A stretch of DNA of 64,000 bases from Aricia agestis (taxonomy: Eukaryota > Arthropoda > Insecta > Lepidoptera > Lycaenidae), in the NCBI RefSeq assembly GCF_905147365.1, contig NC_056417.1, positions 5,602,501 to 5,666,500 of the forward strand, written 5' to 3'. Shown piece by piece: positions 14,101-23,513 of this stretch. Both the position numbers and the translations under genes were made by a program. The notes beneath the pieces are model-generated. The model did not search any database. It was not told where the DNA came from and saw only the letters and a list, made by a program, of their open reading frames with translations. Each line of letters begins with the position of its first letter. Position 1 is the stretch's first letter.

Positions 14101-17100
14101 CAAACAAATTTGATCTTGCCTCAATAACGCTGACATCTCGAGGCCTGTTCATATAGTTGACAATTTCTTCGTCGTCGTCATCAATCTCATCAAAAAGAAA
14201 CTCAAACAAACTCTTTATTTTTTTCACACTCAAATTCTTCGAAAATTATTCTCGACCAAAAAAAATCTAACCTCAAACTCAACTGTTAAATACGTTTAGC
14301 AGCTTAAACAGCGATATTTGCCTGTTTAAATTTGACAGATCAATAATCATGTTTAACTTGTGGTGCAAGACAACTTGTGTAGTTAAACAGAATTTTGTGG
14401 TTAAATAAAATTTTAAACATGTTTAACCGCTTGGTAAAAGTCGCCCTAAAGTATTATCACTTATTTTTGTTACATACTGTATAAAGAACTTGGAATTCTT
14501 ACCCAAAGAGGAGATATTTGAGATCAAAGTGGCCTGTACAACAAAACGCCAATTTCATATGTAAGGACCAAGGTATTATGCTGCATGTTTATTTATGAAG
14601 GGGATAATGTTAATTCATGTGTCTCCCTGTTTGTAACCTCACACACCGAAACCGTTGAGCAGTTTGTATAACGGCCGTTCCCAATATTTGATCTATCTCT
14701 GGTTTTGCCTTACTAGAGATAGGAATAGCTCACATTAGACATTAGAGACGTATATTTTATGTCAATTGTGAGCTATTCCTATCTCTAGTAGGGCAAAACC
14801 AGAGATAGATAAATATTGGGAATGGCCGTAAAAGGTTCATGGATATTTTGGATAGAAAATAATAATGTGGTCAAAATGTTGTAATTTACGAAAAAAAATG
14901 TTTTTTTTTTTATGAAATACCCTTATTTGTATGAAATACCCTATTATATATACCACGTTTGCTCAAACGAGCAAACGTGTCGCCTGATGGAATGCAACTA
15001 CCGTCGCCTATGGACACTCGCAACATCAGAAGAGCTGCAGGGGCGTTGCCGGCCTTTTTAATTTTTAACCGACTTCCAAAAACGAGGAGGTTGTTTTTTT
15101 TTAATGAAATACCCTTATTTCATAAAAAAAAAACTGGGTTTGCTCAAACGAGCAAACGTGTCGCCTGATGGAATGCAACTACCGTCGCCTATGGACACTC
15201 GCAACATCAGAAGAGCTGCAGGAGCGTTGCCGGCCTTTTTAATTTTTAACCGACTTCCAAAAACGAGGAGGCTATACGTTCGGCTGTGGATGTTTTTTTT
15301 TTTTATATGTAAGTATGTTCAACGATTACTCCGCCGTTTGTAAACCGATTTTCAAAATTTTTGTTTTGTTATATTAGGTTTCACTCCAATTTGGCCCCAT
15401 TTTCACAAAAGTGGTGACCTGATGATGGGTTATCCATGAGTAATCGAGGGAACTCCTCAAAATTCAAATGGAAACATATAGTTTTTTTGGTTTCGTATGA
15501 AGTATTTCAGGCATATGTTACCAAAAAGTAAGATTTTGCACCAGGATACACCATGGTTCGAAGGTGGTGAACAGAACTCCTTACTCCTTATAGATACATA
15601 TTTGGGGGTTTCGGCGTTGTCTTGTGAACTGAAAGCATATACTACTTTGCAAATTTAATTAATCATCATCATCATCACCACTATTGCACCATACATCCAT
15701 GACTAATCGTGGGAACTCCTCAAAATTTATATGGAAACATATAGTGATTTCGATTATATGAGAAGTATCCTAAGCATATGCTACCAAAAAGCAAGATTTT
15801 GCAATTAGATAATATACCATGGTTCCGAAGGTGCTAAGAGAACTCCGGATTCCTTATAAATACAAGTTTGCGGCTTTCGGAGTTGGTCTTAAATATAAAA
15901 ATATTTTGTCATAGAACTCAGTATTATTAGCTGGTACCGTCTTCAAAATAATGAAGATTGTGTATAGAAATAGTTGAGGTTTTGGAGAATTATGCATAAG
16001 GCACTTCAAAGAGTAAGAATTATTAAATTTTTTAATACTTTTTTGTTCATTATAAATTATTATTGTTTTTACCCTGGAAGTCGGTTTTAATTTTTTGTTA
16101 AAAATAATTCGATTGTTGAAATTCCGGTGGTTTCAATGAGATAAACGAATTTCGCCGCGAATTAAATTGCACACAACATCAAGTATTTGGTATTGCAAAT
16201 TGTGAATGTAGCGGAAACATAATATTCTTCCGCTCTTTTAGAAGAAATCGTAATTTGTAAAATAAAGCAACATTGACCTTTACTTCTTGACTCAAAATAT
16301 AATACAATATCTAAAATTTACTAATTTTTTAAATTATAAATTCTTTACTTTGAGTTTCCTTCAATCGTTACGTTGTTAGGACTTATGTAATTCAGCGGCA
16401 ATAAAAATAGCTTTACGTCTGTTTTACGACATACTTCTATGTTCTAACGTTCCATTTTCATATTTAACGAATTTTTAACAATTTTCCATTTCAAACTCAG
16501 ATCAAATAAAAAAAACATAGCGCACACGGCCTTTATCATATATGTCATAACTCATAACTAAAGTCACTATACTACTTACGTACCCGCGCTTACGCACAAA
16601 GGTGCACAAAACCACTACTGCGCCACTACCAAAAACAGCTTTACTTCCGAACTACATAGCGGAACATGCTTATTAACGGTACTGATATTTGCACGTGGTA
16701 TGATTATTAAGTAGTGATATAGTTGACTCCGCAAAAGGTCACGTAGCGGAAACAATGGAAGGACAGGTTCCAGGAAATTGAGGTTGCTTAATGAATTAAA
16801 GGTTCCGATTGGCAGCGGACAACATGAAGCAACCGTAGACGACGTGTCGTCGCGACTCGCGACACTACTGGATTCTATGTATTTCAATGAAATACCCTGC
16901 GCAGCTAGCGACACGAAGCTAGCGAAACATTCATAGAGATACATAGAAATAACGTGTCGCTACAACACGTCGTCTGCTGCAACTTCATGTAGCCGGCGTC
17001 CAACTTGTACCTTAAGAACTATTTTATTTTAAGTGACCATCAACCCACTTGCAGATAATTGAAGACGTGAGTGGAAGAACATGATAAGTAACATTAAAGG

Positions 17101-18610
17101 TGCTCCCTCATCGGAAGCATTACATTACAATACTACCTCCCTGAACGACAAGCATTCAGTGTCAAGCGTTTGCCAAGCTGTTGTTGTGTGCAGAAGATGC
17201 TGAAAGCTTGTCAGCGACAAGCGTTCAGCATCTTGTGTAATATCAAATTATAGGTTACAAGTTATATCAAAATATTATGTATCATTACAAGGTGCGCATT
17301 GTAATTTGTAATGCTCAGTTCTACTCATTCACTGATATAATGCTCGACTCTGTAACATTACATTACAAGCGAATGCTCCCAGTGATACAAAAAATTTTAA
17401 AAAAATGCACAAATTGAGGCTTTTTGGCCGGAAAATTTATATGAAATAAAAAACTTTGCATTTTATGTGTAGCCAGAATATATGTTTTAGCCAAGTGATA
17501 AAAGTAGATAAGTTACAAGGTTTGTTCAAATTATGTACGTATTTAAAGTGAAAACATGAGTAAATGTCCGTTATAAAATGTTAGTTATCATGTTCTTCAT
17601 GATAACTAGCATTCTCATGGCTTCAATTCATGCCCTTTTTAGTCAAAAGCTGTGAAGGGAAATGAATATCAGGAAAACAGAATATGAATGCACATTATAA
17701 TAAAAAGTACAGTTTAAATGCAAGTTTTGGGAAGATGAAATTACATTAATTAAACTGCTGGACCCTACTGGACAATAATAGCACAGAATAGAGAATACTG
17801 AAAAGAGCTGGAGGAGGCCTTTGCCAACAGGCACACTGAATTAAGAGATTATATTTAACAAGAAAACTTTTATACTACAGCTACTGTAAAAACAATTTGG
17901 AATAAAATGCTTAATAATAATAAAATACAAGTTTCTGGTTTAGCATACCACTGCCAAACTTCTATCTTTTAAAAAAACACCATTCAAGTATGTGCCCAAA
18001 ATTTAATACAAAATGTTTACCAGCTGTTTATAGAGTATTTATTTTTTAATTTTATTTGAGATCAACCTCCTGATGTTAAGCAAAATGTCATAGGCAAAAA
18101 TGTGGTTTAATTCATCAAGCTGGTGACGAGACACAATAGAAATTCTAATGATTTGATTGATTAAACATTACACAAGATGAGCAACAATCTGATGCACATG
18201 TTATAAGAATATTATAACACTTTAATGAAGAGTTAGTTTAAATATTATATTTCCTTTAAATATACTGATAGGTATATAAGTAGACATTCCTTTTTCATTT
18301 ACCCTCCTGGCAGTTGGGTAAAAAGTACAATTGAAACTCGAACCTAATATTTCTAGATTAGACTACTCTTTAATAATGTTTAGTACCTATCAGTCTCATG
18401 TATTTTTTTTTACATGTTTATGAAATGAAACTTACCAATAATGAAGAATGTACTGCCCAACAGACACAGGATAAGCCTCACGCAGACTGCCCGATTTAAG
18501 GAGCTCGTCACACGCCGTGAAAAGTAACTCATTGGACAATTCCATCGCTGATCATTTGGTTGCTGTTCGTAAGTTACTGTTGTAGGCTGATAAACTGCAC
18601 TTGTAGGCAT
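2141..18610 (-). CDS. Unrecognised two-transmembrane protein, 166 aa, three coding exons
   Basis: Coding exons are 18436-18610, 5023-5157 and 2141-2331 on the minus strand. Their phases join without a break (175+135+191 nt) and every junction is GT-AG (donor GTAAGT after exons 1 and 2). The start MPTSAVYQ (ATG at 18608-18610, A at -3) is the only in-frame ATG; the frame is open further upstream, but only from a TTG. The predicted protein has a polar N-terminus of about 43 residues. A first membrane segment follows at about 44-68 (LILCLLGSTFFIIGLALLIA) and spans the first junction. Next comes a Thr/Pro-rich loop (SNTPATPTPQEVDNG), a second segment at about 86-111 rich in Gly and aliphatic residues (GFGALIAGGVILCLGVLFAG), and a Pro/Ala-rich tail with NPSTDPLVAAQYAP ending in NLMDNKEW. 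The two-TM layout recalls neurensin-like proteins, but I see no diagnostic motif and assign no function. Introns are 13.3 kb and 2.7 kb and filled with repeats. Confidence 0.8.
2397..2523. mobile_element. MITE with CCTGTTTCACCACTT termini
   Basis: The ends are inverted repeats (CCTGTTTCACCACTT / AAGTGGTGAAACAGG) with 'ttttttgacagt' inside. A second copy lies at 10681-10809. It sits in intron 2 of the minus-strand gene. No clean target duplication was seen. Confidence 0.75.
2532..5022 (-). other. Intron 2 of the two-TM gene
   Basis: AT-rich intron. It contains a Helitron-like fragment (about 3325-3657) and otherwise nothing I can assign. The ORF at 3744-3977 has no family features. Confidence 0.6.
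3325..3657 (+). mobile_element. Helitron-like fragment, long type
   Basis: It carries 'ttaatattataaagcggaag', 'gagtttgtttgtttgaacgc', 'ctcaggaactactggtccga' and 'gcgggcgaagccacgcg', all shared with 12675-13312 and 25461-26258. The terminal TC and CTAG are not preserved. Confidence 0.65.
6010..6898 (+). repeat. Dispersed repeat of the 'accgacttccaaaaa' family
   Basis: It opens with 'accgacttccaaaaaggagg', contains 'actccgccgtttgtgatccg', and closes with 'ggaagtcggttttaattttt'. The opening and closing phrases form an inverted pair (CCGACTTCCA / TGGAAGTCGG). A related copy spans about 15066-16105. The hairpin at 6638-6704 interrupts it. Confidence 0.65.
7386..7735. repeat. Two tandem AT-rich units of about 183 bp
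   Basis: The phrase 'gaaaacgtaacaaac', followed by 'aaataaactcacttttacat', occurs at about 7387 and again about 7571. The same A/T-only run follows each. The units are nearly identical. Confidence 0.8.
7840..7990 (+). repeat. Repeat tail with GACA microsatellite
   Basis: It contains 'gatacagcctggagacagac', an imperfect (GACA/GACG)n run, then 'tagtaatagggtcccgtttt' and 'acggaaccctaaaaa'. The same end is seen at 38275-38367. Confidence 0.7.
8089..8480. mobile_element. Palindromic MITE built of CTGCA-type repeats
   Basis: The termini ATACAGACGGACCGCATTTC and their inverse pair perfectly for at least 30 bp, and pairing continues into the body. The body is a succession of 'ctgcaatccgactgca'-like words on both strands. 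A GC-rich centre lies near 8280-8320. Confidence 0.85.
10221..10305 (+). repeat. Minisatellite, four copies of a 16-bp word
   Basis: 'cacatttgcccgcgt' occurs at 10221-10236, 10251-10266, 10267-10282 and 10286-10301 with short spacers. Confidence 0.85.
10681..10809. mobile_element. MITE, second copy of the CCTGTTTC family
   Basis: Ends are CCTGTTTCGCCACT / AGTGGTGAAACAGG. The interior has 'ttttttgacag' and 'gcatagcctattcg' as in 2397-2523. Confidence 0.75.
12320..13405 (+). repeat. Dispersed repeat, copy 1, split by a Helitron-like insertion
   Basis: 'ctagagatcg...caatggtcgaaattcgacct' through 'cacgtattaatatat' matches 57341-57790 in order. In this copy the match is interrupted at 12674/12675 by a 638-bp element and resumes at 13313. 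Confidence 0.8.
12675..13312 (+). mobile_element. Helitron-like non-autonomous element, complete, 638 bp
   Basis: It starts TCTATACTTTAATATTATAA, ends 'gcgggcaacagCTAG', and is flanked by A on the left and T on the right. A GC-rich inverted motif (gcggacgaagtcgc) precedes the end, as expected of a Helitron terminal hairpin. The copy of the host repeat at 57341-57790 lacks it. Confidence 0.8.
13516..14446 (-). mobile_element. PIF/Harbinger-derived element with TAA target duplication
   Basis: The termini GGGCGGCTTTTACCAA and (inverted) GGGCGACTTTTACCAA are flanked by TAA at 13513-13515 and 14447-14449, the 3-bp duplication typical of PIF/Harbinger. The minus ORF at 14003-14233 gives a 76-residue fragment (DEIDDDDEEIVNYMNRPRDV...FFRRFRLSKKT). 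This resembles the start of Harbinger transposases, where an FRL(N/S)K motif is common. No DDE region remains. Confidence 0.75.
14670..14830. mobile_element. Foldback MITE
   Basis: TACGGCCGTTCCCAATATTT at the left pairs with AAATATTGGGAATGGCCGTA at the right. The pairing goes on through 'tatctctggttttgcc' and 'ttcctatctcta'. Confidence 0.8.
14957..15310 (-). repeat. Tandem duplication spanning a SINE-tail/repeat junction
   Basis: A unit of about 181 bp occurs twice (from 14957 and from 15138). It comprises the SINE/LINE tail ('gtttgctcaaacgagcaaac' to 'gttgccggcctttttaattt') followed by the head 'accgacttccaaaaacgagg'. The copies differ at very few positions. Confidence 0.8.
15066..16105 (+). 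repeat. Second copy of the 'accgacttccaaaaa' repeat
   Basis: The head occurs at 15066 and again at 15247 because of the tandem duplication. The body has 'actccgccgtttgtaaaccg' and the end 'ggaagtcggttttaattttt'. It matches 6010-6898 in layout and contains an internal partial repeat near 15710-15850. Confidence 0.65.
16807..17003. mobile_element. Foldback MITE
   Basis: 'ggcagcggacaacatgaagc' and 'gtagacgacgtgtcgtcgcg' have imperfect inverse counterparts at 16945-17003 (cgctacaacacgtcgtctgc, aacttcatgtagccggcgtc). The ORF on the minus strand here is an artefact of the element. Confidence 0.6.
17098..17385. mobile_element. Probable foldback MITE
   Basis: 'gtgctccctcatcggaagca' with 'ttacattaca' at the left pairs imperfectly with 'gtaacattacattacaagcg' and 'aatgctcccagtg' at the right. 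Confidence 0.5.
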
Positions 18611-19028
18611 TGTTATGAAATGATGACAATCTCTTTCCAAGAATATTCACTATTTATATGCCACTTTACGAAAGCACTGTATTCCTGTTGCATAAAACGT
18701 TAAATATCAAGGAGCACTAATATTTGTTTGAACTATCTTTGTTATGAACAAAGAAAGAAAACAACACACTTTAAATTTAGTTAAAACGCGATAGATACAA
18801 AGCGCTATTGACCAAAAAGCGTCACAATTTAAGAAAGACGATTGTTAACAATGCACAAGAACATTTCAGAATCAAATTCTGATATGAAGCAAAAAAAAGA
18901 GCGTGAAGACTGAAGCGTCCAATCGACTTCTGTCAAGTGTCACTTGTCATTGTCATTTGTCAAATATGTAATTTTTTTTCTTATTATGGCACTTCGGTTA
19001 TTTAACCTGTGTAGGGGAGCCTTAAGCC

Positions 19029-19162
19029 GGCGCCAGACATGGACTTCAAAGTTTCAGCAAACTTTGCACAAATAGGAAAATGCCAGCAATTCATTTGCAA
19101 AAATAGGCAAATATCAGTGTCACACTTGGCGAATTTGCGTATTTGATCACATGTCTGGCGCC
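19029..19162. mobile_element. Short MITE with GGCGCCAGACATG termini
   Basis: GGCGCCAGACATG at the left and CATGTCTGGCGCC at the right are exact inverses enclosing an AT-rich core of about 110 bp. Confidence 0.8.
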
Positions 19163-19379
19163 CGTCTAATAATCTGAGGCTCAGATTATATTCGAACTGT
19201 AGGTGTAGGGTGTAGCTCAGATTCCCAGTTCGATAAGAATTCTTATGAACGTGGCGAGAAAAGTAACTTGAAAGGAACTAACGCTGCTATCATACAAAAA
19301 CGTCATTTTTGACAGTTCTCCTTTACCAGCAGGCAGCAATCAGCATGCAGCTGTCAGCAAAGGCCAAAGCTAGTGTCTG

Positions 19380-19560
19380 ACCGAAACTGATTTTTCAGCC
19401 GAAACCGAAACCGAACTTTCGGCCTTACTCTCAGTAAAAATAAATAAAATAAATAAATAAAATATCTTTTTATTCAAAATGGGTATTATAATACACTTTT
19501 TGAAAGTCGAACGACCGTTCGGCCGAAACCGAAACCGAAACTTGGTAAAACATTAAAAAT
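19380..19560. repeat. CCGAAACCGAAACCGAA repeat pair
   Basis: 'cgaaaccgaaaccgaacttt' near 19400 and 'ccgaaaccgaaaccgaaact' near 19520 flank an AT-rich core. A related run (ggccgaaaccgaaac, gaaaccgaaaccgaaagttc) lies at 21905-22015 with the opposite end order. They may be ends of one non-autonomous element family. Confidence 0.55.
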
Positions 19561-19772
19561 TACTATTATATACTGAAATTTATTAATTTTTAACATAAAT
19601 TACAACTTTTTATACTTACTAAAGAAAAAGTACCACATTGAATTTTTTACTTTTCGCGACATTTCTTATACTAAATATTATTAATCTTAGACTCGAATAT
19701 GTTCCCTAGAAACGTTTTAATACTATAATCCGTTCCTTTATCTACTAAAATCAGTTTTTATACGATTCCAAG

Positions 19773-20657
19773 TAGGTGCGATTTCACCAAAGAAATTGAA
19801 CACACTTAGCACACACTAAACCGGTTCTAAACGTATTTTTTTTTTATGAAATAAGGGGGCAAACGAGCAAACGGGTCACGTGATGGAAAACAACTTCCGT
19901 CGCCCATGGACACTCGCAGCATCAGAAGAGCTGCAAGTGCGTTGCCGACCTTTTAAGAGGGAATAGGGTAATAGGGGAGGGTAGGGAAGGGAAGGGAAGG
20001 GAAGGGAATAGTTGAGGGTAGGGAAGGGAATAGAGTAGGGGTTAGGGGATTGGGCCTCCGGTAAACTCACTTACTCGGCGAAACACAGCGCAAGCGCTGT
20101 TTCACGCCGGTTTTCTGTGAGAACGTGGTATTTATCCGGTCGAGCCGGCCCATTCGTGCCGAAGCATGGCTCTCCCACGTTTAAACACATTTATAACACT
20201 CGATTGCATTTCACCAACATAAACTAAACTTGTTCACAGCAAATCCGATTTTTATGTTCTGAACGCCCAATATTCGAGTTTTAGCTTCATAAAAGACATT
20301 TAAGTCCTTTCAGTGTAGTGTCATGACAGATTGAAAAACATTGACGAAAAAATTGTTAAGATGACAGTTTTCACAGATGCGTTTGGTTAGCTTATTTATC
20401 GTTTCTTGCTATTTTGTTACTAAAACAACGTGACAAGGCTCCAAGATGATAAAAACGTATTAAAATCATCGCGTGACGTAACGTAAACTTAGATTCTTCA
20501 ATCGCGTTCAAAAAATCAATTCATTAATCAAGAAGAATGTAAAATCTATTTAAAACAACGAGATTTACGTCGCCATAATATAAACGCGTTCATTGTTCAA
20601 TGAAAACTTAGTTGAATAAAACGAAATTTAAGTGTGATTGGTGAAATTCCCCTTAAT
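19773..20657. mobile_element. GGTGCGATTTCACC-type MITE, copy 1, with nested SINE
   Basis: It starts GGTGCGATTTCACC and ends GGTGAAATTCCCC, an inverted pair. It aligns along its length with copy 2 at 20715-21154, except for the SINE at 19836-20180. Confidence 0.7.
19836..20180 (-). repeat. SINE-like element, full length, nested in a MITE
   Basis: All parts seen in 1508-1832 are present in reverse: a T-rich edge, 'gcaaacgagcaaacgggtca', 'gttgccgaccttttaagagg', purine tract, 'cacgccggttttctgtgaga' and 'ctctcccacgt'. The neighbouring MITE copy at 20775 has the same flanks without it. Confidence 0.85.
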
Positions 20658-20714
20658 GCATTATAACGAAGGATTATCCTAAGAAACAAGAGCAGAGTTT
20701 CAAGTCATTTTATT

Positions 20715-21154
20715 TAGGTGCGATTTCACCTAATAAATAGAAGGCACGCTAAGTGTGCACTAGATCGGTTCTAAACGTATAAACGCGGTTATAGCACCAA
20801 ATTGCATTTCACTAACATAACGTTTAAAGCAAATCCGAGTTTTATCTTTAGAACGTCCAATGTTGTACGGTTAAACTTCATAAAAGCCGTTAAAGTCCTG
20901 TCAGTGTAGTTTCATACCGAATCGAAAATCATAGACGAAAAAAATTATGCGTTTGGGTAATTTATGTATCGTTTATTGCTTTTTTGTTGATAAAATAACT
21001 TAATTTATTAATCGTGAATAAAGAGAAGATTATAAAATCTATTTGAAACAAAACGAGATTTACATCCACGGGGATGCGTTCCTACGAAGGAACGCATTTA
21101 ATGAGAACTAAGTTTTATAAAACGAAGTTGTATGATTGGTGAAATCCTCCCTTA
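20715..21154. mobile_element. GGTGCGATTTCACC-type MITE, copy 2
   Basis: The left end GGTGCGATTTCACC and right end GGTGAAATCC are inverse. Shared phrases with copy 1 include 'cggttctaaacgta', 'gcaaatccga' and 'gtcagtgtagt'. Confidence 0.7.
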
Positions 21155-22331
21155 GACATTGAAGACGTACTAGTTACTACTGAAAACACAATCAATTGCA
21201 GTAAATTATTTTTATGGGAAACATGGACACGACCGTGGTCGAAGTTCAAAACGAAATTACTGAGCAAACTTGCAGTTGACGTCACATTTTTTTTGCTCCA
21301 GAAGGTGGTTTGCCACTAAACCTGAAAAATATACTGAGGCTGCAAGAGTGAAGCTTACGGGGAAGTGGACTAGATAAGATTCTAGCAGGGTAGGAACGGT
21401 CTAAGAGATTGCGTGTCCATAGTTAAAAGCTAATTTTAAATATTTAAATTAAACGCGTGGTAAAAGAAAAGAGTGAGGCGAGATAATTTACTGGATGAAT
21501 ATCACAAAATATATCCTATAATCTCACAGTCAAACAAAATTCTTAAGTTAATAAAGTTCACACACAATATAATCAATTTATCATAGCATTTACTGAATCG
21601 TTTTTTTGGGAAACATTATTATATTGTTATATGTAATAACACGTAATTTGGCAATAGTTATGTATTTTAAATAAGCCTGCGTTTGTCGTAGAAATAAAAT
21701 TCAATATTATAATTTCGATAAAAATAAGTTTAGACAATTTAATGAAAATAAAACGAGTGCTAATTTCTAATTTGGGACTAATTTGGAATACAATATTATA
21801 ATCTCAAAACTAAATAGATGGTGGCGAACTGAGCTGGGGCCTCGCTGGCAAGCAAGCACGTCCAGTTAACTGTGAAGTTTACCGAACGACGCATGAGTTT
21901 CCGCGGGGCCGAAAGTTTCGGCTATATTTTGGCCGAAACCGAAACTAAGGCCGAAACTAGACTTTTTGGCAAAAACTGGCCGAAACCGAAACCGAAAGTT
22001 CGGTCGTTCACTAGCCAAAGCATTGTCGAACTGTTTAATAATCTATATAGAGTATAGTACTGTATGGTTTTGTCTGTGGATTGTTTTGTGATTGTGACCT
22101 TTGTCATAGACAATTATACAGACAGTACGGTACGAAATACGATTATCTGTGATATTCTACAAATATATACTAGTAATCTGTGGTGATATTACGATTAGTG
22201 ACTTGTGCGGACGAGATTTCCGAAATTTTATGGTTTGAAACAAAAATGGTGGTCATATAATTCATAACTTCGCTACTCAATATTGTTAAATTGTTGCGCA
22301 TTATTTATGTACACAACAAAATTATGATAAA

Positions 22332-23513
22332 ATGTCCACTCCAGTATCTAATCGCAAATATGGAGCACAAAAAATCCGACTCACAAGTAAGTGCATGCCT
22401 TTCACTGATGCACCAAATGGTAAATTTGGCGACAATTTTTAGAACACAACAATTAATTAAATAATATACTTGTATTTTTTGTAGTTGTATGTGCCAGAAA
22501 TTTAGCACGCCGAGATCTATTTCGTAAGTACTTTATTTAATTTTGTTAAAGTGGGTATTACTTTTCTACCATTTACTATGTTTATAAAGCTTCATTGTAT
22601 TGTAAATAGAACTATACTAATGTTTCGTATAATACGCCCTTAAACCAGCTCACTAGCTTTAATTTGGACGTCTAGTAATGGAATAATCTGGCCTTCTGCC
22701 CCAGGAAGGCCACACGATATGAGTTTATTGCATGTTTACAAGGACTTTTGGCTTTTGTATTGTTAACTTCAACAATGTGCCATAAAAATTACTAAAACCT
22801 TGTTTGTTTACTCAAGTACATGTAATCATCACTGCTATCTATGGATTGTAGGTTTACCTGACCCATTTGCCAAAATATCAGTTGACGGCAGTGGACAAGT
22901 GTACTCAACAAATGCAGTCAAGGCTACTGTTGATCCAAAATGGAATACACACTATGATTTATATTTAACAAAAACTGATGGAATAACTATAAGGTATGTA
23001 ACTGTTTACCATGAATATAACTATTCCTAAATAAACAATATACACATATTGTTCATTTAGGAATAGTTACAGAATATTTTTGATTTATGAGTAATTACAG
23101 AAATTGATTATTTATAAAATACAGTCCATGTTCTGCTCTCTGTCTCTCTCCTTTTAAATTTCATATTATACGTACAACTATCAGAAAATATTTATTCTGC
23201 TTATTCTGCTACAAAGGGCTACATTGTAGGTGTGACCTTATTTACAAAATATTACAACATATAAACATATAAAGTCATACACAGAATATAATTTAATTAA
23301 TACATAAATGTATAAGGACTTTAATGAGATATTCAGTTGATCAGAGTTTTCAAGAATGAAGGGAGGATATTGGCTTAGATTTAAAAAATATGCATTATTT
23401 AAATTGTTTTAGTGTATGGAATCAAAGAAAGGCGCACAAGAGACTGGGATCAGGGTTCCTTGGCTGTGTCCGAATACAACCCTCGACACTCAACAAGTTA
23501 AAAGACACAGGAT
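22332..23513 (+). CDS. Smurf: Smurf exons 1-4 (unique 5' part, C2 domain)
   Basis: Exons 22332-22386, 22485-22523, 22852-22993 and 23413-23513 encode residues 1-112 and one base of codon 113. The first intron is very short (98 bp) with GTAAGT donor and TTTTTTTGTAG acceptor. Exon 4 (SVWNQRKAHKRLGSGFLGCV) ends in phase 1. This matches exon 5 in either duplicated copy, so a transcript may join it to 24596 or 42081. These exons lie outside the duplication. Confidence 0.92.

Larger units (their letters stand above)
5158..18435 (-). other. Intron 1 (13.3 kb) of the two-TM gene
   Basis: No host exon was found inside. It holds the repeats listed separately from 6010 to 17385. The stretches 5160-6000, 8830-10180, 10815-12319 and 17390-18430 show only AT-rich DNA and short unsupported ORFs. 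Confidence 0.6.
18611..22331. other. Divergent intergenic region between the two-TM gene and Smurf
   Basis: About 3.7 kb separates the two start codons. A cluster of TGTCA/TGTCAAA words at 18931-18964 lies about 330 bp upstream of the minus-strand start, but no core promoter can be proven. Most of the rest is MITE and SINE sequence listed below. 21160-21870 shows nothing assignable. Confidence 0.5.

Noticed and set aside
16615..16944. 109-residue minus ORF
   Set aside because: It lies mostly in a foldback MITE, has no recognisable motif and no splice partner.
18611..18640. Upstream start (MERDCHHFIT) for the two-TM gene
   Set aside because: The codon there is TTG, not ATG. The first in-frame ATG is at 18608-18610.
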